From Hymenobacter negativus (lineage in GTDB: Bacteria; Bacteroidota; Bacteroidia; Cytophagales; Hymenobacteraceae), in assembly GCF_017571495.1 (NCBI RefSeq), contig NZ_JAGETZ010000005.1:310001-374000 (forward strand): a stretch of 64,000 nucleotides of DNA. Direction: 5' to 3'. Below, piece by piece: positions 27,754 to 36,852 of this stretch (position 1 is its first letter; every line of letters starts with the position of its first letter). Made by a program: the position numbers and the translations under genes. Below the pieces are notes generated by a model. The model was given only the letters and a program-made list of their open reading frames with translations. It was not told the DNA's origin and did not search any database.

Positions 27754-28944
27754 ATGCGCTTTATCCTTCTTTTCCTGGTGTGGTGGGCGATGAGCGCGCC
27801 GGCGCTGGCGGCTGCAACCGCTGCGCCGGCTGCGTTCATTCTGCTCGACCCCGCCGCCATGGCAGCTTACAAAACCGCCTACAAAGCAGGCCACCAGCCC
27901 GAGGCCACCCGCGTGCAGGAGCTGTTGCGTGAGGCTACTGCTATACTCAAGCGCAGCCCTTATACCATCACCACCAAGCCGCAGACGCCACCCAGCGGCG
28001 ACAAGCACGACTACATTTCGCAGGCCCCGTACTGGTGGCCCGACCCCACGAAGCCCGACGGCAAGCCTTACATCCAGAAAGACGGGCTGCGCAATCCGGA
28101 GTCGGAGGCCATGAAGGACAGCGAGACGATGAGCAAGCTGTGCGGCGACGTGCAGAAACTGGGCCTGGCTTACTACTTCGCGGGCAATGAGGACTACGCC
28201 CGCCAGGCCGCGCGCCTGCTGCGGGTGTTTTTCTTGGACCCTGCCACTCGCATGAACCCCAACCTGAACTTCGGGCAGGGCATTCTCGGCATCAACAACG
28301 GCCGCAATTTCGGTATCATCGAAACGCGTCACTTGGTGAATATCCCGGAGGCGCTGGCCCTGATGAACGGCAGCCCCAGCATTGACGCCCCGCTGGTGGG
28401 TGGGCTTAGGTCCTGGTTTAAGGACTTTACTACCTGGCTCACCACCAGCCCAGTGGCCCTGCCCGAAGGCGCAGCCAAGAACAATCACGGCACTTTCTAC
28501 GACACCCAGGTGGTGGACTTTGCCCTTTTCACCGGCAATACGGTCCTGGCCAAAACCACCCTGCAGCAGCAAACCTGGCCCCGCGTGCCCGTGCAAATTG
28601 AGCCCGACGGTGCGCAGCCGCTGGAACTGGCCCGCACCCGCCCCTGGAACTACACCAGCATGAACCTGCAGGGCTGGGCCCGCCTGGCCCTCATGGCCCC
28701 GCACGTTGGCCTCGACCTCTGGCATTATGCCACGCCCGACGGCCGTGGCCTGCGTCCCGCCGTGGAGTGGTTCCGGCCCTACCTGCTGGGCCAGAAAAAG
28801 ATGGACAAAGCCGACGCAGCCGGCACCTCCAACTCCCTGGCCCTAGACGTGTATGAGCAGGCCAGCCGCGCCTACCCCGACCTAAAAGCCACCGAAGTAT
28901 TTGCAAAACACTCGGATTTCAAGCCCGTGCCGTGGGCCTATTGA
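27754..28944 (+). CDS. Alginate-lyase-fold polysaccharide lyase (PL38-like), secreted
   Basis: 396 residues: signal peptide (MRFILLFLVWWAMSAPALA) and an all-helical toroid of the alginate lyase superfamily. Conserved features are YISQAPYWWPDPTKPDG (about 88-104), PYIQKDGLRNPES, GRNFGIIETRHLV and NNHGTFYDTQ, where Asn and His are likely to neutralise the uronate carboxylate and act as base. PL38 members cleave glucuronan or alginate by beta-elimination, leaving 4-deoxy unsaturated uronates. That fits the neighbouring GH88 gene, whose start codon overlaps this stop (TGATG). Together with SusCD it defines a uronate-polymer locus. The exact substrate is uncertain. Confidence 0.85.
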   Translation: MRFILLFLVWWAMSAPALAAATAAPAAFILLDPAAMAAYKTAYKAGHQPEATRVQELLREATAILKRSPYTITTKPQTPPSGDKHDYISQAPYWWPDPTKPDGKPYIQKDGLRNPESEAMKDSETMSKLCGDVQKLGLAYYFAGNEDYARQAARLLRVFFLDPATRMNPNLNFGQGILGINNGRNFGIIETRHLVNIPEALALMNGSPSIDAPLVGGLRSWFKDFTTWLTTSPVALPEGAAKNNHGTFYDTQVVDFALFTGNTVLAKTTLQQQTWPRVPVQIEPDGAQPLELARTRPWNYTSMNLQGWARLALMAPHVGLDLWHYATPDGRGLRPAVEWFRPYLLGQKKMDKADAAGTSNSLALDVYEQASRAYPDLKATEVFAKHSDFKPVPWAY

Positions 28945-30194
28945 TGATGAAAAACCAAACCGATTCTCTGGTCGCGTTTCTACTGCGAATGGCCCTAGCA
29001 CTACTGTGCTTCGGCATAAGCCTCAGTCCACTTCACGCCCAGAAGAAACAGCCCGCAAAACTGCCATCAGCCAAGCTAGCGGTGCCTGTCGCCACCATAA
29101 TAGCCCGTGCCGAAGCCCAGTACGCCGCCTACCTGCGCCGCTACCCCGACAGCACCCAGCACCCGCGCAGCACCGAGAGTGATGGCCGCTTGGTGCGCAC
29201 CACCTCGCGCAACTGGACCAGCGGCTTTTTCGCCGGCAACCTGTGGTACCTGGCGCGCCTGAGCGGGCAGCCGCAGTGGCCGCGCCGCGCCGCCGCCTTC
29301 ACCGAGACGCTGGATGCCGAGAAGAACGTAACTACCACCCACGACCTTGGCTTCATCCTCAACAACAGCTACGGGCAGGGCTACGCCGTCACGAAAAACC
29401 CGCAGTACCGCGCCGTGCTGCTGCAAGCTGCGGCTACGCTGGCCAAACGCTTCAATCCCAAAGTCGGCGCCATTCGCTCCTGGGACCACCACGCCGAGGT
29501 ATGGTCCTACCCCGTCATTGTGGACAACTTACTGAACCTGGAGCTGCTCTTCGCCGCCTCCCGTCTCACTGGTGATACCACTTACGCCCACACCGCCAAA
29601 ACCCACGCCGCTACCGATTTAAAATACCGGTTTCGGGCTGATTTCAGCACCTACCATGTGCTAAATTTCGACCCTGCCACTGGCAAATTGCTCACTGCTG
29701 TCACCCACCAGGGTTTTGCCGACAACTCCTGCTGGGCGCGGGGACAGGCCTGGGCCATCTACGGCTACACCATGGTGTACCGCGAAACCCATGACCCCCG
29801 GTTCTTGACCGCCGCCCAGCACGCCGCCGACTATTTCCTGGCCCAAACCGCCAAAATTCCCGACCGCATTCCCTACTGGGACTTCAACGCGCCCGATATT
29901 CCGAAGGCCCCGCGTGATGCCTCGGCCGCCGCTGCCGCTGCTTCCGGCTTGCTGGAGCTGAGCAAGTACGCACCGAAGAAAACCTATTACGCCGCCGCCA
30001 CGGCCATTCTCACCAGCCTAAGCACGCCCGAATACCTCGCGGCGGCGGGCACCAACAACTACTTCCTGCTGAAGCACAGCACCGGCAACAAGCCGTCCAA
30101 CTCTGAAATCGACGTCCCCCTCGTCTACGCCGACTATTATTTCCTCGAAGCCCTATGGCGCTATCAGAACTACGCCCAGCTGACCCTCAACTAG
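28944..30194 (+). CDS. GH88 unsaturated glucuronyl hydrolase
   Basis: 416 residues from ATG 28944, which overlaps the preceding stop (TGATG). A second ATG follows at once at 28947. The signal peptide ends near PLHAQ. The (alpha/alpha)6 barrel of GH88 carries the two key aspartates: TTTHDLGFI (Asp134) and VIVDNLLNLELL (Asp194). Other family motifs are NWTSGFFAGNLWYL, DNSCWARGQAWAIYGY and IPYWDFNAPDIP. It hydrates the double bond of 4,5-unsaturated uronic acids at the non-reducing end of oligosaccharides produced by polysaccharide lyases. Translational coupling to the PL38-like gene indicates that the two act in sequence on the same product. The 3' end overlaps the next gene by 40 bp. Confidence 0.95.
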   Translation: MMKNQTDSLVAFLLRMALALLCFGISLSPLHAQKKQPAKLPSAKLAVPVATIIARAEAQYAAYLRRYPDSTQHPRSTESDGRLVRTTSRNWTSGFFAGNLWYLARLSGQPQWPRRAAAFTETLDAEKNVTTTHDLGFILNNSYGQGYAVTKNPQYRAVLLQAAATLAKRFNPKVGAIRSWDHHAEVWSYPVIVDNLLNLELLFAASRLTGDTTYAHTAKTHAATDLKYRFRADFSTYHVLNFDPATGKLLTAVTHQGFADNSCWARGQAWAIYGYTMVYRETHDPRFLTAAQHAADYFLAQTAKIPDRIPYWDFNAPDIPKAPRDASAAAAAASGLLELSKYAPKKTYYAAATAILTSLSTPEYLAAAGTNNYFLLKHSTGNKPSNSEIDVPLVYADYYFLEALWRYQNYAQLTLN

Positions 30195-31015
30195 CCCCCG
30201 CGGCCAACCCTTTTTCCCTCGAAAACAAAGTCATTGTCGTTACCGGCGGCACCGGTATCCTTGGCGATGCCTTCCTGGCCGGCATCGTGGAAGCGGGCGG
30301 CACGGTAGGCATCCTGGGCCGCAACGCGGCCGTGGCCGAAGCCCGCGCCGCCGCCATCAACGAGCAGGGCGGCCGAGCCTTGGCGCTGGTGGCCGACGTG
30401 CTGAACGAAGGCGAGTTGCGCCTGGCCTGCGACCTCATGCTAAGCACCTTCGGCCGAATCGACGGCCTGGTGAACGCGGCCGGCGGCAACGCCCCCGACG
30501 GCGTGCTGGCCCCCGATACCGATGTGTTCAGCATGGACCTCGCCGGCATGCGCCGCGTGATGGACCTCAACGTGTGGGGCACGCTGCTGCCTACCCAGGT
30601 TTTCGGTCCTGCCATTGCTGAGTCGGGCGCGGGCAGTATTGTCAACATCTCGTCGATGAACTCAAAGCGCGCCATCACCAAAGTGCTGGGCTACAACATG
30701 GGCAAGGCCGCTGTGGACTGCTACAACCAGTGGTTTGCGGTGGAAATGGCCAACCGCTACGGCGACCGCCTGCGCATGAACGCGCTGGCCCCCGGCTTCT
30801 TCCTCACCGAGCAAAACCGCAGCCTGCTTACCACCCCCGAAGGCGGCTTCACTCCCCGCGGCGAGCTGGTCATCCGCCAAACGCCCTTCAAGCGCTTCGG
30901 CCAGCCCGACGAGCTGAAGGGCGCCCTCGTCTGGCTGCTGAGCGACGCCTCCCGCTTCGTCACCGGCTCCATGATTTGCGTAGATGGCGGCTTTTCCATC
31001 TTCGGCGGCGTTTAA
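30155..31015 (+). CDS. SDR oxidoreductase, D-mannonate oxidoreductase type (UxuB/YjmF-like)
   Basis: 286 residues, NAD(P)-binding classical SDR. Glycine motif VTGGTGILG (about 30-38), NAAGG, catalytic Ser in NISSMNSK and the YNMGK pair (Tyr-x3-Lys). The long insert GMRRVMDLNVWGTLLPTQVF and the APGFFLTEQNRSLL segment match the YjmF/UxuB mannonate oxidoreductase subgroup, which interconverts D-fructuronate and D-mannonate on the way from glucuronate to 2-keto-3-deoxygluconate. No signal peptide, so cytoplasmic. The ATG at 30155 overlaps the GH88 gene by 40 bp and gives about 20 poorly conserved residues before the usual NPFSLENK start. No ATG lies nearer, so either coupling or a non-ATG start is possible. 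It supports a uronate substrate for this locus. Confidence 0.87.
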   Translation: MALSELRPADPQLAPAANPFSLENKVIVVTGGTGILGDAFLAGIVEAGGTVGILGRNAAVAEARAAAINEQGGRALALVADVLNEGELRLACDLMLSTFGRIDGLVNAAGGNAPDGVLAPDTDVFSMDLAGMRRVMDLNVWGTLLPTQVFGPAIAESGAGSIVNISSMNSKRAITKVLGYNMGKAAVDCYNQWFAVEMANRYGDRLRMNALAPGFFLTEQNRSLLTTPEGGFTPRGELVIRQTPFKRFGQPDELKGALVWLLSDASRFVTGSMICVDGGFSIFGGV

Positions 31016-31039
31016 TTCGGCTAATGATAGAGCCCCGCA

Positions 31040-31215
31040 CCTCACCCCCGACCCCTCTCCCGCGGAGAGGGGAGCTTAGTAATTTCCGTAGTGTGGCCTC
31101 TGCGAGTCCGCGCAGAAACGCCCGTACTTCTCCCGAAAAATGCCCTCCATGCGCAGACTTCTACACCCGTGCCACCGTGGCTCTCCTCTCTGCGGGAGAG
31201 GGGCCGGGGGTGAGG
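31040..31215. repeat. Palindromic repeat PR-5, enclosing a second repeat; provides GTG start of GH2 gene
   Basis: Left unit 31040-31076 (CCTCACCCCCGACCCCTCTC...) and right unit 31189-31215 (ending GGGGGTGAGG). The interior contains a unit of a second family at 31088-31113 (GTAGTGTGGCCTCTGCGAGT then CCGCGC). The right end gives GTG at 31210, followed directly by a signal peptide in frame. Confidence 0.85.
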
Positions 31216-33897
31216 TTCCGGCGTCTGCTCTTGCTCCTACTCCTCACGCTCCCTGCCGCCGCGCAGGACCGCATCACCCAGTCCATCAACGCCGGCTGGC
31301 AGTTTCGAAAAGCCGACGGCACCGACTACGCCCACACTACCGCCGTCACCGGCTGGGGAAAAGTCTCCGTCCCGCACACCTGGAATGCGACCGATGTAAA
31401 CGACGACGAGCCCGGCTACTACCGTGGCGTAGGGTGGTATAAAAAAACATTGCACATCCCCGCCAACTGGCAAAACCGTCGCGTCTACCTCTTATTTGAG
31501 GGCGCGGGCCAGGAGGCCGAAGTGTACGTGAACGGCCAGCTGGCCGGCCGCCACGCCGGCGGCTATACGGCCTTTCAGTTCCCAGTTAGCAAATGGCTGA
31601 AATTCGATAAAGCTGCTACCAACGAAGTGGTGGTGAAAGTAGATAACAGCCCAAATCCGGCGCTGCCGCCGCTGTCGGCCGACTTCACGTTCTACGGTGG
31701 GCTCTACCGCGACGTGTACCTGGTGGCCGCCAGCCCAGTTCATTTCGACCTCGATAATTATGCGTCCAGCGGCCTGTTTGTGAGCACGCCGGCTGTATCG
31801 GCCGAAATAGCTCAGGTGCTAACGCGGGGCACGCTGGTGAACGAATCGGCCAGTAAGCGCCGCCTCACGGTGCTAACGGAACTGACGGACCGCGCCGGCA
31901 ATGTAGTGGCCCAGCAGCGCAGCGGCCTCACGCTGGCGGCAGGGGAGAAGCGGGAGTTCCGGCAGACGTTTGCCGGGCTGCGCCGGCCGCACCTGTGGTC
32001 GCCTACCGACCCGTACCTGTACCACGTCACGGCCACCGTGCGGGAGGCCGGCCCGGCCAGTGCCCCGCCGCTCGATGCCGTGAGCAGCCCGTTGGGCTTG
32101 CGCTGGTTCCGCTTCGACGCGGCCACCGGCTTCTATCTGAACGGCCAGCCGCTCAAGCTCATCGGCACCAACCGGCACCAGGACTTTCCCGGCCTCGGCA
32201 ATGCCCTGCCCGATGCCCTGGCCGAGCGCGACCTGCTGCTGCTGAAACAGATGGGCGGCAACTTCCTGCGCGTGTCGCACTACCCGCAGGACCCCGCCGT
32301 GCTCGCGGCCTGCGACCGGCTGGGCATCCTGGCCTCGGTGGAAATCCCGGTTGTGAACGCTATTACCGACTCGGAAGCCTTCTTCCAGAACTGCCGCACT
32401 ATGCAGACGGAGATGATTCGGCAGGGCTACAACCATCCCAGCGTAATCATCTGGGCCTATATGAACGAAGTGCTGCTGCGCCTGCCCGCCGGCCTCACCA
32501 AGGATAACGAAGCTGGTAAAGCCTACCTCGCCCGCGTAGCCGCCCTAGCCCGCGAACTCGACGCCCTGACCCGCCGCGAAGACCCCACCCGCTATACCAT
32601 GCTGGTGAATCACGGTGCGTTCGACCTCTACCAGCAGGCCGGCCTGCTCAACATTTCCCAACTCATTGGCTGGAACCTCTACGCCGGCTGGTACTCGGGT
32701 GGCTTCCAGGGTTTTCCCGATTTCCTGGACCGCCACCGCCGCGAACTGCCCGATAAGCCCCTGTTAGTAACCGAATTCGGGGCCGACGCCGATGCCCGGC
32801 TGCATTCCTTCCAGCCGCTGCGCTTTGATAAAACGACCGAGTACGCCAACCGCTACCACCAGTTCTACCTGAAAGCCATTCAGGAACGACCCTTTGTGGC
32901 CGGTGCTACCGTCTGGAACCTGGCCGAGTTCAACTCCGAAGGTCGGCAAGAGGCTGTGCCACACATCAACAACAAAAGCCTGCTCACCGCCGACCGCCAG
33001 CCCAAAGATGCCTACCTGTTCTACCAGGCCCACCTGCTGCGCACGCCCTTCGTTCGCATTGGCTCCCGCGCCTGGACACTGCGCGCCGGCCTCGCCGCTG
33101 GCCCCGATTCGCTATACTGCAACCAGCCGGTGGAAGTGTACACCAACCAGCCCAGCGCCGAACTGCTGCTGAACGGCAAGTCGCTGGGCACGCATCCGGC
33201 CGAGTTCGGCATAGCCCGCTTCACGGTGCCCTTCAGCGCGGGGCTAAACCAGCTTACGGCCCGCGCCGGTACTGCGCCGGCCGATAACGTGGAGGTGCAA
33301 TTTCAGCTGCTGCCCACCAAGCTAGATACCGAAAAGCTGCCTTTCACCGAGCTCAACGTGAGCCTCGGCGACCAGCGCATTTTCACCGATGCCAAGCTAA
33401 ACCAGGTGTGGCTGCCCGAGCAGGCCTACGCGCCCGGCGGCTGGGGCTACGTGGGTGGCCACCCCTACAAGCTGCCCGGCGACCGCCTGCCCTACGGCTC
33501 CGACCGCAACATTCTCGGCACCGAATACGACGCCCTCTACGAAACCCAGCGCGTGGGCCTGACCCAGTTCCGCCTCGACGTTCCGGCCGGCCAGTACGAA
33601 GTCACCCTGCACTTCGCCGAGCTCGAAGCCGTGCCCGCCGCCGAGCAATTGGCCTACAACCTCGCCAAACCCGACGCCATCGCCGCTACTGCCAAATCCA
33701 CCCGCCGCTTCAGCGTCGTTCTCAACGGCCTGCCGGTTCTATCCGATTTAGGCCCCGAAAACGGCCTGCCGCCGCTGGAAGCCGTCAGCTTCAAGTTCCC
33801 GGTGAACGTACGGAAAGGGCAGGGCATCACGCTCGATTTCAGCGCTACCGCTGACGAGGCGGTGCTGAATGGCATTCAGGTGAAGCGGGTGGAATAA
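31210..33897 (+). CDS. GH2 glycoside hydrolase with C-terminal malectin-like domain
   Basis: 895 residues from GTG 31210, where the palindromic repeat ends. VRFRRLLLLLLLTLPAAAQ is an ideal signal peptide, while upstream in-frame starts (for example ATG 31024) would translate the repeat. Domains: GH2 jelly-roll (WGKVSVPHTWNA, YYRGVGWYKKTL; about 20-190), immunoglobulin-like (190-310) and TIM barrel with LIGTNRHQDFPGLGNA. The acid/base region is IIWAYMNEVL (Glu420; an unusual YMNE in place of the common GNE) and the nucleophile is LLVTEFGAD (Glu522). A DUF4982-like strand follows (VEVYTNQPSAELLLNGKS), then a malectin-like domain (VSLGDQRIFTDA ... VTLHFAELEA; about 715-895). It acts on beta-galactosides or related sugars. 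It lies in the same run of plus-strand genes as SusCD/PL/GH88. Confidence 0.9.
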   Translation: MRFRRLLLLLLLTLPAAAQDRITQSINAGWQFRKADGTDYAHTTAVTGWGKVSVPHTWNATDVNDDEPGYYRGVGWYKKTLHIPANWQNRRVYLLFEGAGQEAEVYVNGQLAGRHAGGYTAFQFPVSKWLKFDKAATNEVVVKVDNSPNPALPPLSADFTFYGGLYRDVYLVAASPVHFDLDNYASSGLFVSTPAVSAEIAQVLTRGTLVNESASKRRLTVLTELTDRAGNVVAQQRSGLTLAAGEKREFRQTFAGLRRPHLWSPTDPYLYHVTATVREAGPASAPPLDAVSSPLGLRWFRFDAATGFYLNGQPLKLIGTNRHQDFPGLGNALPDALAERDLLLLKQMGGNFLRVSHYPQDPAVLAACDRLGILASVEIPVVNAITDSEAFFQNCRTMQTEMIRQGYNHPSVIIWAYMNEVLLRLPAGLTKDNEAGKAYLARVAALARELDALTRREDPTRYTMLVNHGAFDLYQQAGLLNISQLIGWNLYAGWYSGGFQGFPDFLDRHRRELPDKPLLVTEFGADADARLHSFQPLRFDKTTEYANRYHQFYLKAIQERPFVAGATVWNLAEFNSEGRQEAVPHINNKSLLTADRQPKDAYLFYQAHLLRTPFVRIGSRAWTLRAGLAAGPDSLYCNQPVEVYTNQPSAELLLNGKSLGTHPAEFGIARFTVPFSAGLNQLTARAGTAPADNVEVQFQLLPTKLDTEKLPFTELNVSLGDQRIFTDAKLNQVWLPEQAYAPGGWGYVGGHPYKLPGDRLPYGSDRNILGTEYDALYETQRVGLTQFRLDVPAGQYEVTLHFAELEAVPAAEQLAYNLAKPDAIAATAKSTRRFSVVLNGLPVLSDLGPENGLPPLEAVSFKFPVNVRKGQGITLDFSATADEAVLNGIQVKRVE

Positions 33898-34009
33898 CCT
33901 CACGTGACCCCTTCGGGGCAGGCCCCTCTCCCGCGGAGAGGGGAGCTTGACGATTATTGACGGCTGCGCCGTGGCTCCCCTCTCCGCGGGAGAGGGGCCG
34001 GGGGTGAGG
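33898..34009. repeat. Palindromic repeat PR-6 between the two GH2 genes
   Basis: It begins on the base after the GH2 stop. The right unit (GCTCCCCTCTCCGCGGGAGA..., ending GGGGGTGAGG) and the left unit (33898-33949) are inverted copies. The terminal GTG at 34004 is in frame with the next GH2 gene (15 codons before its ATG). Confidence 0.85.
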
Positions 34010-34048
34010 TCCCGCCGTTCGCGCTGCCCGATAAATCCGCAACCAACC

Positions 34049-36508
34049 ATGATAAAACCCGCTTACTTCTTCGTAATACTGCTTTTAGCGCTCACTCGGC
34101 CTGCTGTCGCGCAGCAGCAAACCCGCCTGAATACCGGCTGGGAGTTCGTGCGCCAGGACCTGGGCGGGGTGTGGGAAGCCGTGCGCCCGGTGACGGCAGG
34201 CAACCCCGAAAGTGTGCCACTCTGGGAGCCCGTGAGCTTGCCGCACTGCTTCAACGCCCGCGATGCCGCAGACCCCGATGTGAATTACTACCAGGGTCCC
34301 GGTTGGTACCGCACCCAACTCAGCATCACAAACCCTTACGCCAACGGCCGCACGTTGCTGCACTTCGAGGGGGCCGGCCAGAAAACCCGCGTTTTCATAT
34401 ACACCACCGAAGTGGGTAGCCACGTCGGGGGCTACGACGAATGGACCGTGGACATTACTCAGGCCGTGGCCGACTTCCAGAAAACTGACGCGTTCAAAAC
34501 CCAGTTCAAAGGCAAAGTCCCGTTGTCTATTCGTTGCGATAACTCGCGGGATTTGGAGATGATGCCCTCCGATTTGTCGGATTTCAACGTCTACGGCGGC
34601 CTCTACCGCTACCTCAATCTGCGCTACGAGCCGGCTGTGTCCCTGGAGCGCCTGGCCGCGAAAGCTGAAGTAGACCCAGCCGGCAAGCTGGGCCTGCTGA
34701 CGCTGAAAGGTGTTTTCCGCGAACCGCTGCCTGCTGGCAGTGCTCAGGTGAGCGTGCGGCTGCTTGATTCGCGGGGCCAGCTGGTGGCCAAGTCTCAGGC
34801 TTCCATCACCATCAAATCCGGTGAGCTGGACCTGGGCAGTTTCAAAGTGAAGACGCCGCGCCGTTGGTCGCCGGAGCACCCGGACTTATACACGGTGGAG
34901 GTGGTCGTGACGGCTGCTGACCAGCGGTTCGAGCAAACCGAAAAAGTCGGCTTCCGCAACATTGAGTTTGTGGAGCATGGCCCGTTTCTGCTGAATGGGC
35001 AGCGCCTGCTGCTGCGCGGAACCCACCGCCACGAGGACCACGCCGGCGTGGCCGCCGCCATGACCGAGCCCCAGATTCGGCAGGAAATGCGGCTGATGAA
35101 GAGCATGGGCGTCAACTTCATCCGCCTGGGCCACTACCAGCAGTCGCGCATCGTGCTGAACCTCTGCGATTCGCTGGGCATTGTGGTGTGGGAGGAAATT
35201 CCCTGGTGCCGGGGCGGGCTGGGCGGTGAGGTGTACCAGGCGCAGGGACGCCGTATGCTCACCAACATGGTGCAGCAGCATTACAACCATCCCGCCGTCA
35301 TCATCTGGGGTCTGGGCAATGAGAACGACTGGCCCGGCGACTTCCCGGAGTTCGACAAGGAGAAAATTCGAACCTACATGAAGTCGCTCAACGACCTGGC
35401 GCACCAACTCGACCCCGCCCGTTATACCGCCATCCGGCGCTGCGACTTCTGCAAAGACATTCCCGATGTGTACTCGCCATCCATCTGGGCCGGCTGGTAC
35501 CGGGGCATCTACACCGATTATAAGCAGGTAACGGAGCAGGAATTTAAATCCGTGAAGCGCTTCCTGCACGTGGAATGGGGCGGCGACAGCCACGCCGGCC
35601 GCCACTCCGAAAACCCTGACAACGCCCTCGCCAAAATAACCCACGGCCAGGGTGCCGACGAGCGAGCCGGCGACGCCAGCTTGTTCGGGGGCAGCGCCCG
35701 CGTGTCGAAGGATGGCGACTGGAGCGAAAGCTACCTCTGTAACCTCGTCGACTGGCACCTGAAAGAGCAGGAAACCATGCCCTGGCTGAGCGGCACCGCC
35801 TACTGGCCCTTCAAAGATTTTAGCACGCCCGTACGCCCCGACAACCCCATTCCCTACATGAACCAAAAGGGCGTGGTAGAGCGCGATTTCACACCCAAAG
35901 AGGCCTTCTACGTCTTTCAATCCTACTGGACCACCGCGCCGATGGTGCATATCTACGGTCACTCCTGGCCCGTGCGCTGGGGCGCAGCCGGCGAGCAAAA
36001 GATGGTGAAAGTGTACTCAAATGCGGCTGAGGTCGAGCTGTTTGTGAACGGCAAAAGCCAGGGCGTGAAAAAGCGCGACAGCCAGGACTTTCCCGCCGCC
36101 GGCCTGCGCTGGCTGGTACAGTTGAACGAAGGCGAAAATACCTTCCTCGCTGTAGCCCGCCAGGGCAAAACCACCGTGCAGGACCAGATAACCCAGCGCT
36201 ACCAAACTGCCCAATGGGGCAAGCCCGCCAAGCTAATCCTCACCAAAACCGGCGAAGCCAACGGACTCGCTACCATCGAAGTGAAGCTGCTCGACGCCCA
36301 AGGCGTGCCGTGCTTGGATGCGGTCAACTGGGTGCGTTTCGGCCTCGTCGGCGACGGCGTGCTGCTCGATGACTTGGGCACCAGCAGCGGCTCGCGCAAG
36401 GTGCAGGCCTACAACGGCCGCGCTATCATCCGGGTGCTCACCAACAAGCTGCACAGCGTCGCCAGCGTCGCCTCGGAGGGGATGGAAACGGTGTTTTTGA
36501 GTTTATAA
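34049..36508 (+). CDS. GH2 glycoside hydrolase, secreted
   Basis: 819 residues from ATG 34049, which starts a good signal peptide (MIKPAYFFVILLLALTRPAV). GH2 sugar-binding domain with WEPVSLPHCFNARDA and YYQGPGWYRTQL, immunoglobulin-like domain, and catalytic barrel with LLRGTHRHEDHAGV. The acid/base motif is GLGNENDW (Glu425) and the nucleophile LHVEWGGDSHAG (Glu509). A DUF4982-like domain (VEVELFVNGKSQ region, about 650-690) and an Ig-like C-terminal domain (LLDAQGVPCLDAVNWVRFG) follow. It lacks the malectin domain of its upstream neighbour and belongs to a different GH2 branch, so the two are likely complementary exo-enzymes. The frame continues upstream to the repeat GTG at 34004, but ATG is preferred. 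Confidence 0.92.
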   Translation: MIKPAYFFVILLLALTRPAVAQQQTRLNTGWEFVRQDLGGVWEAVRPVTAGNPESVPLWEPVSLPHCFNARDAADPDVNYYQGPGWYRTQLSITNPYANGRTLLHFEGAGQKTRVFIYTTEVGSHVGGYDEWTVDITQAVADFQKTDAFKTQFKGKVPLSIRCDNSRDLEMMPSDLSDFNVYGGLYRYLNLRYEPAVSLERLAAKAEVDPAGKLGLLTLKGVFREPLPAGSAQVSVRLLDSRGQLVAKSQASITIKSGELDLGSFKVKTPRRWSPEHPDLYTVEVVVTAADQRFEQTEKVGFRNIEFVEHGPFLLNGQRLLLRGTHRHEDHAGVAAAMTEPQIRQEMRLMKSMGVNFIRLGHYQQSRIVLNLCDSLGIVVWEEIPWCRGGLGGEVYQAQGRRMLTNMVQQHYNHPAVIIWGLGNENDWPGDFPEFDKEKIRTYMKSLNDLAHQLDPARYTAIRRCDFCKDIPDVYSPSIWAGWYRGIYTDYKQVTEQEFKSVKRFLHVEWGGDSHAGRHSENPDNALAKITHGQGADERAGDASLFGGSARVSKDGDWSESYLCNLVDWHLKEQETMPWLSGTAYWPFKDFSTPVRPDNPIPYMNQKGVVERDFTPKEAFYVFQSYWTTAPMVHIYGHSWPVRWGAAGEQKMVKVYSNAAEVELFVNGKSQGVKKRDSQDFPAAGLRWLVQLNEGENTFLAVARQGKTTVQDQITQRYQTAQWGKPAKLILTKTGEANGLATIEVKLLDAQGVPCLDAVNWVRFGLVGDGVLLDDLGTSSGSRKVQAYNGRAIIRVLTNKLHSVASVASEGMETVFLSL

Positions 36509-36852
36509 GACGCAAAGCGTCACCCCCGGTCCTGTAGACAGAAGGGCCACGGCGGCGCCTGTGACTTGTAGCGTGGACTCTGCGAGTCTGCGCCTGCCAG
36601 AACTGTCAGGCTCACCTCTCTTTTGGAGAGGGGCTGGGGGTGAGGTTTTTTATGTTAAAATCGTATATAAATCACTGAATAAGAGCTTGTAAAAGCTCAT
36701 ATTTTCCGCAAACGGTTCCGTAAATAAACACGGGTGAGTGGGTACTTATCGGACCTCGATGACTCTACTTTTATGCTGCTCCCCGACGATGGCCTAACTC
36801 CCGGAGCTGCCTGACAATCATCATTTCCATCCTTCAATTCCCACAAAAAGCC
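36509..36852. other. 344-bp intergenic region with repeats and an operator-like site
   Basis: It contains a degraded palindromic repeat PR-7 (about 36520-36645, ending GGGGGTGAGG), a unit of the second repeat family (36568-36593, GTAGCGTGGACTCTGCGAGT), a small hairpin (GAGCTT-GTAA-AAGCTC at 36683-36698) and a LacI-like site at 36708-36719. No credible ORF. Confidence 0.75.
36708..36719. promoter_or_regulatory. LacI-type operator-like site upstream of lyase-fold lipoprotein
   Basis: GCAAACGGTTCC matches GNAANCGNTTNC and the extended sequence before SusC (22862). It is 134 bp before ATG 36853 and implies that this gene starts a new transcript in the same regulon. Confidence 0.5.

Noticed and set aside
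30730..31209. N-terminal extension of the GH2 frame upstream of 31210
   Set aside because: Overlaps the SDR gene and then translates palindromic repeats; the signal peptide begins exactly at GTG 31210.
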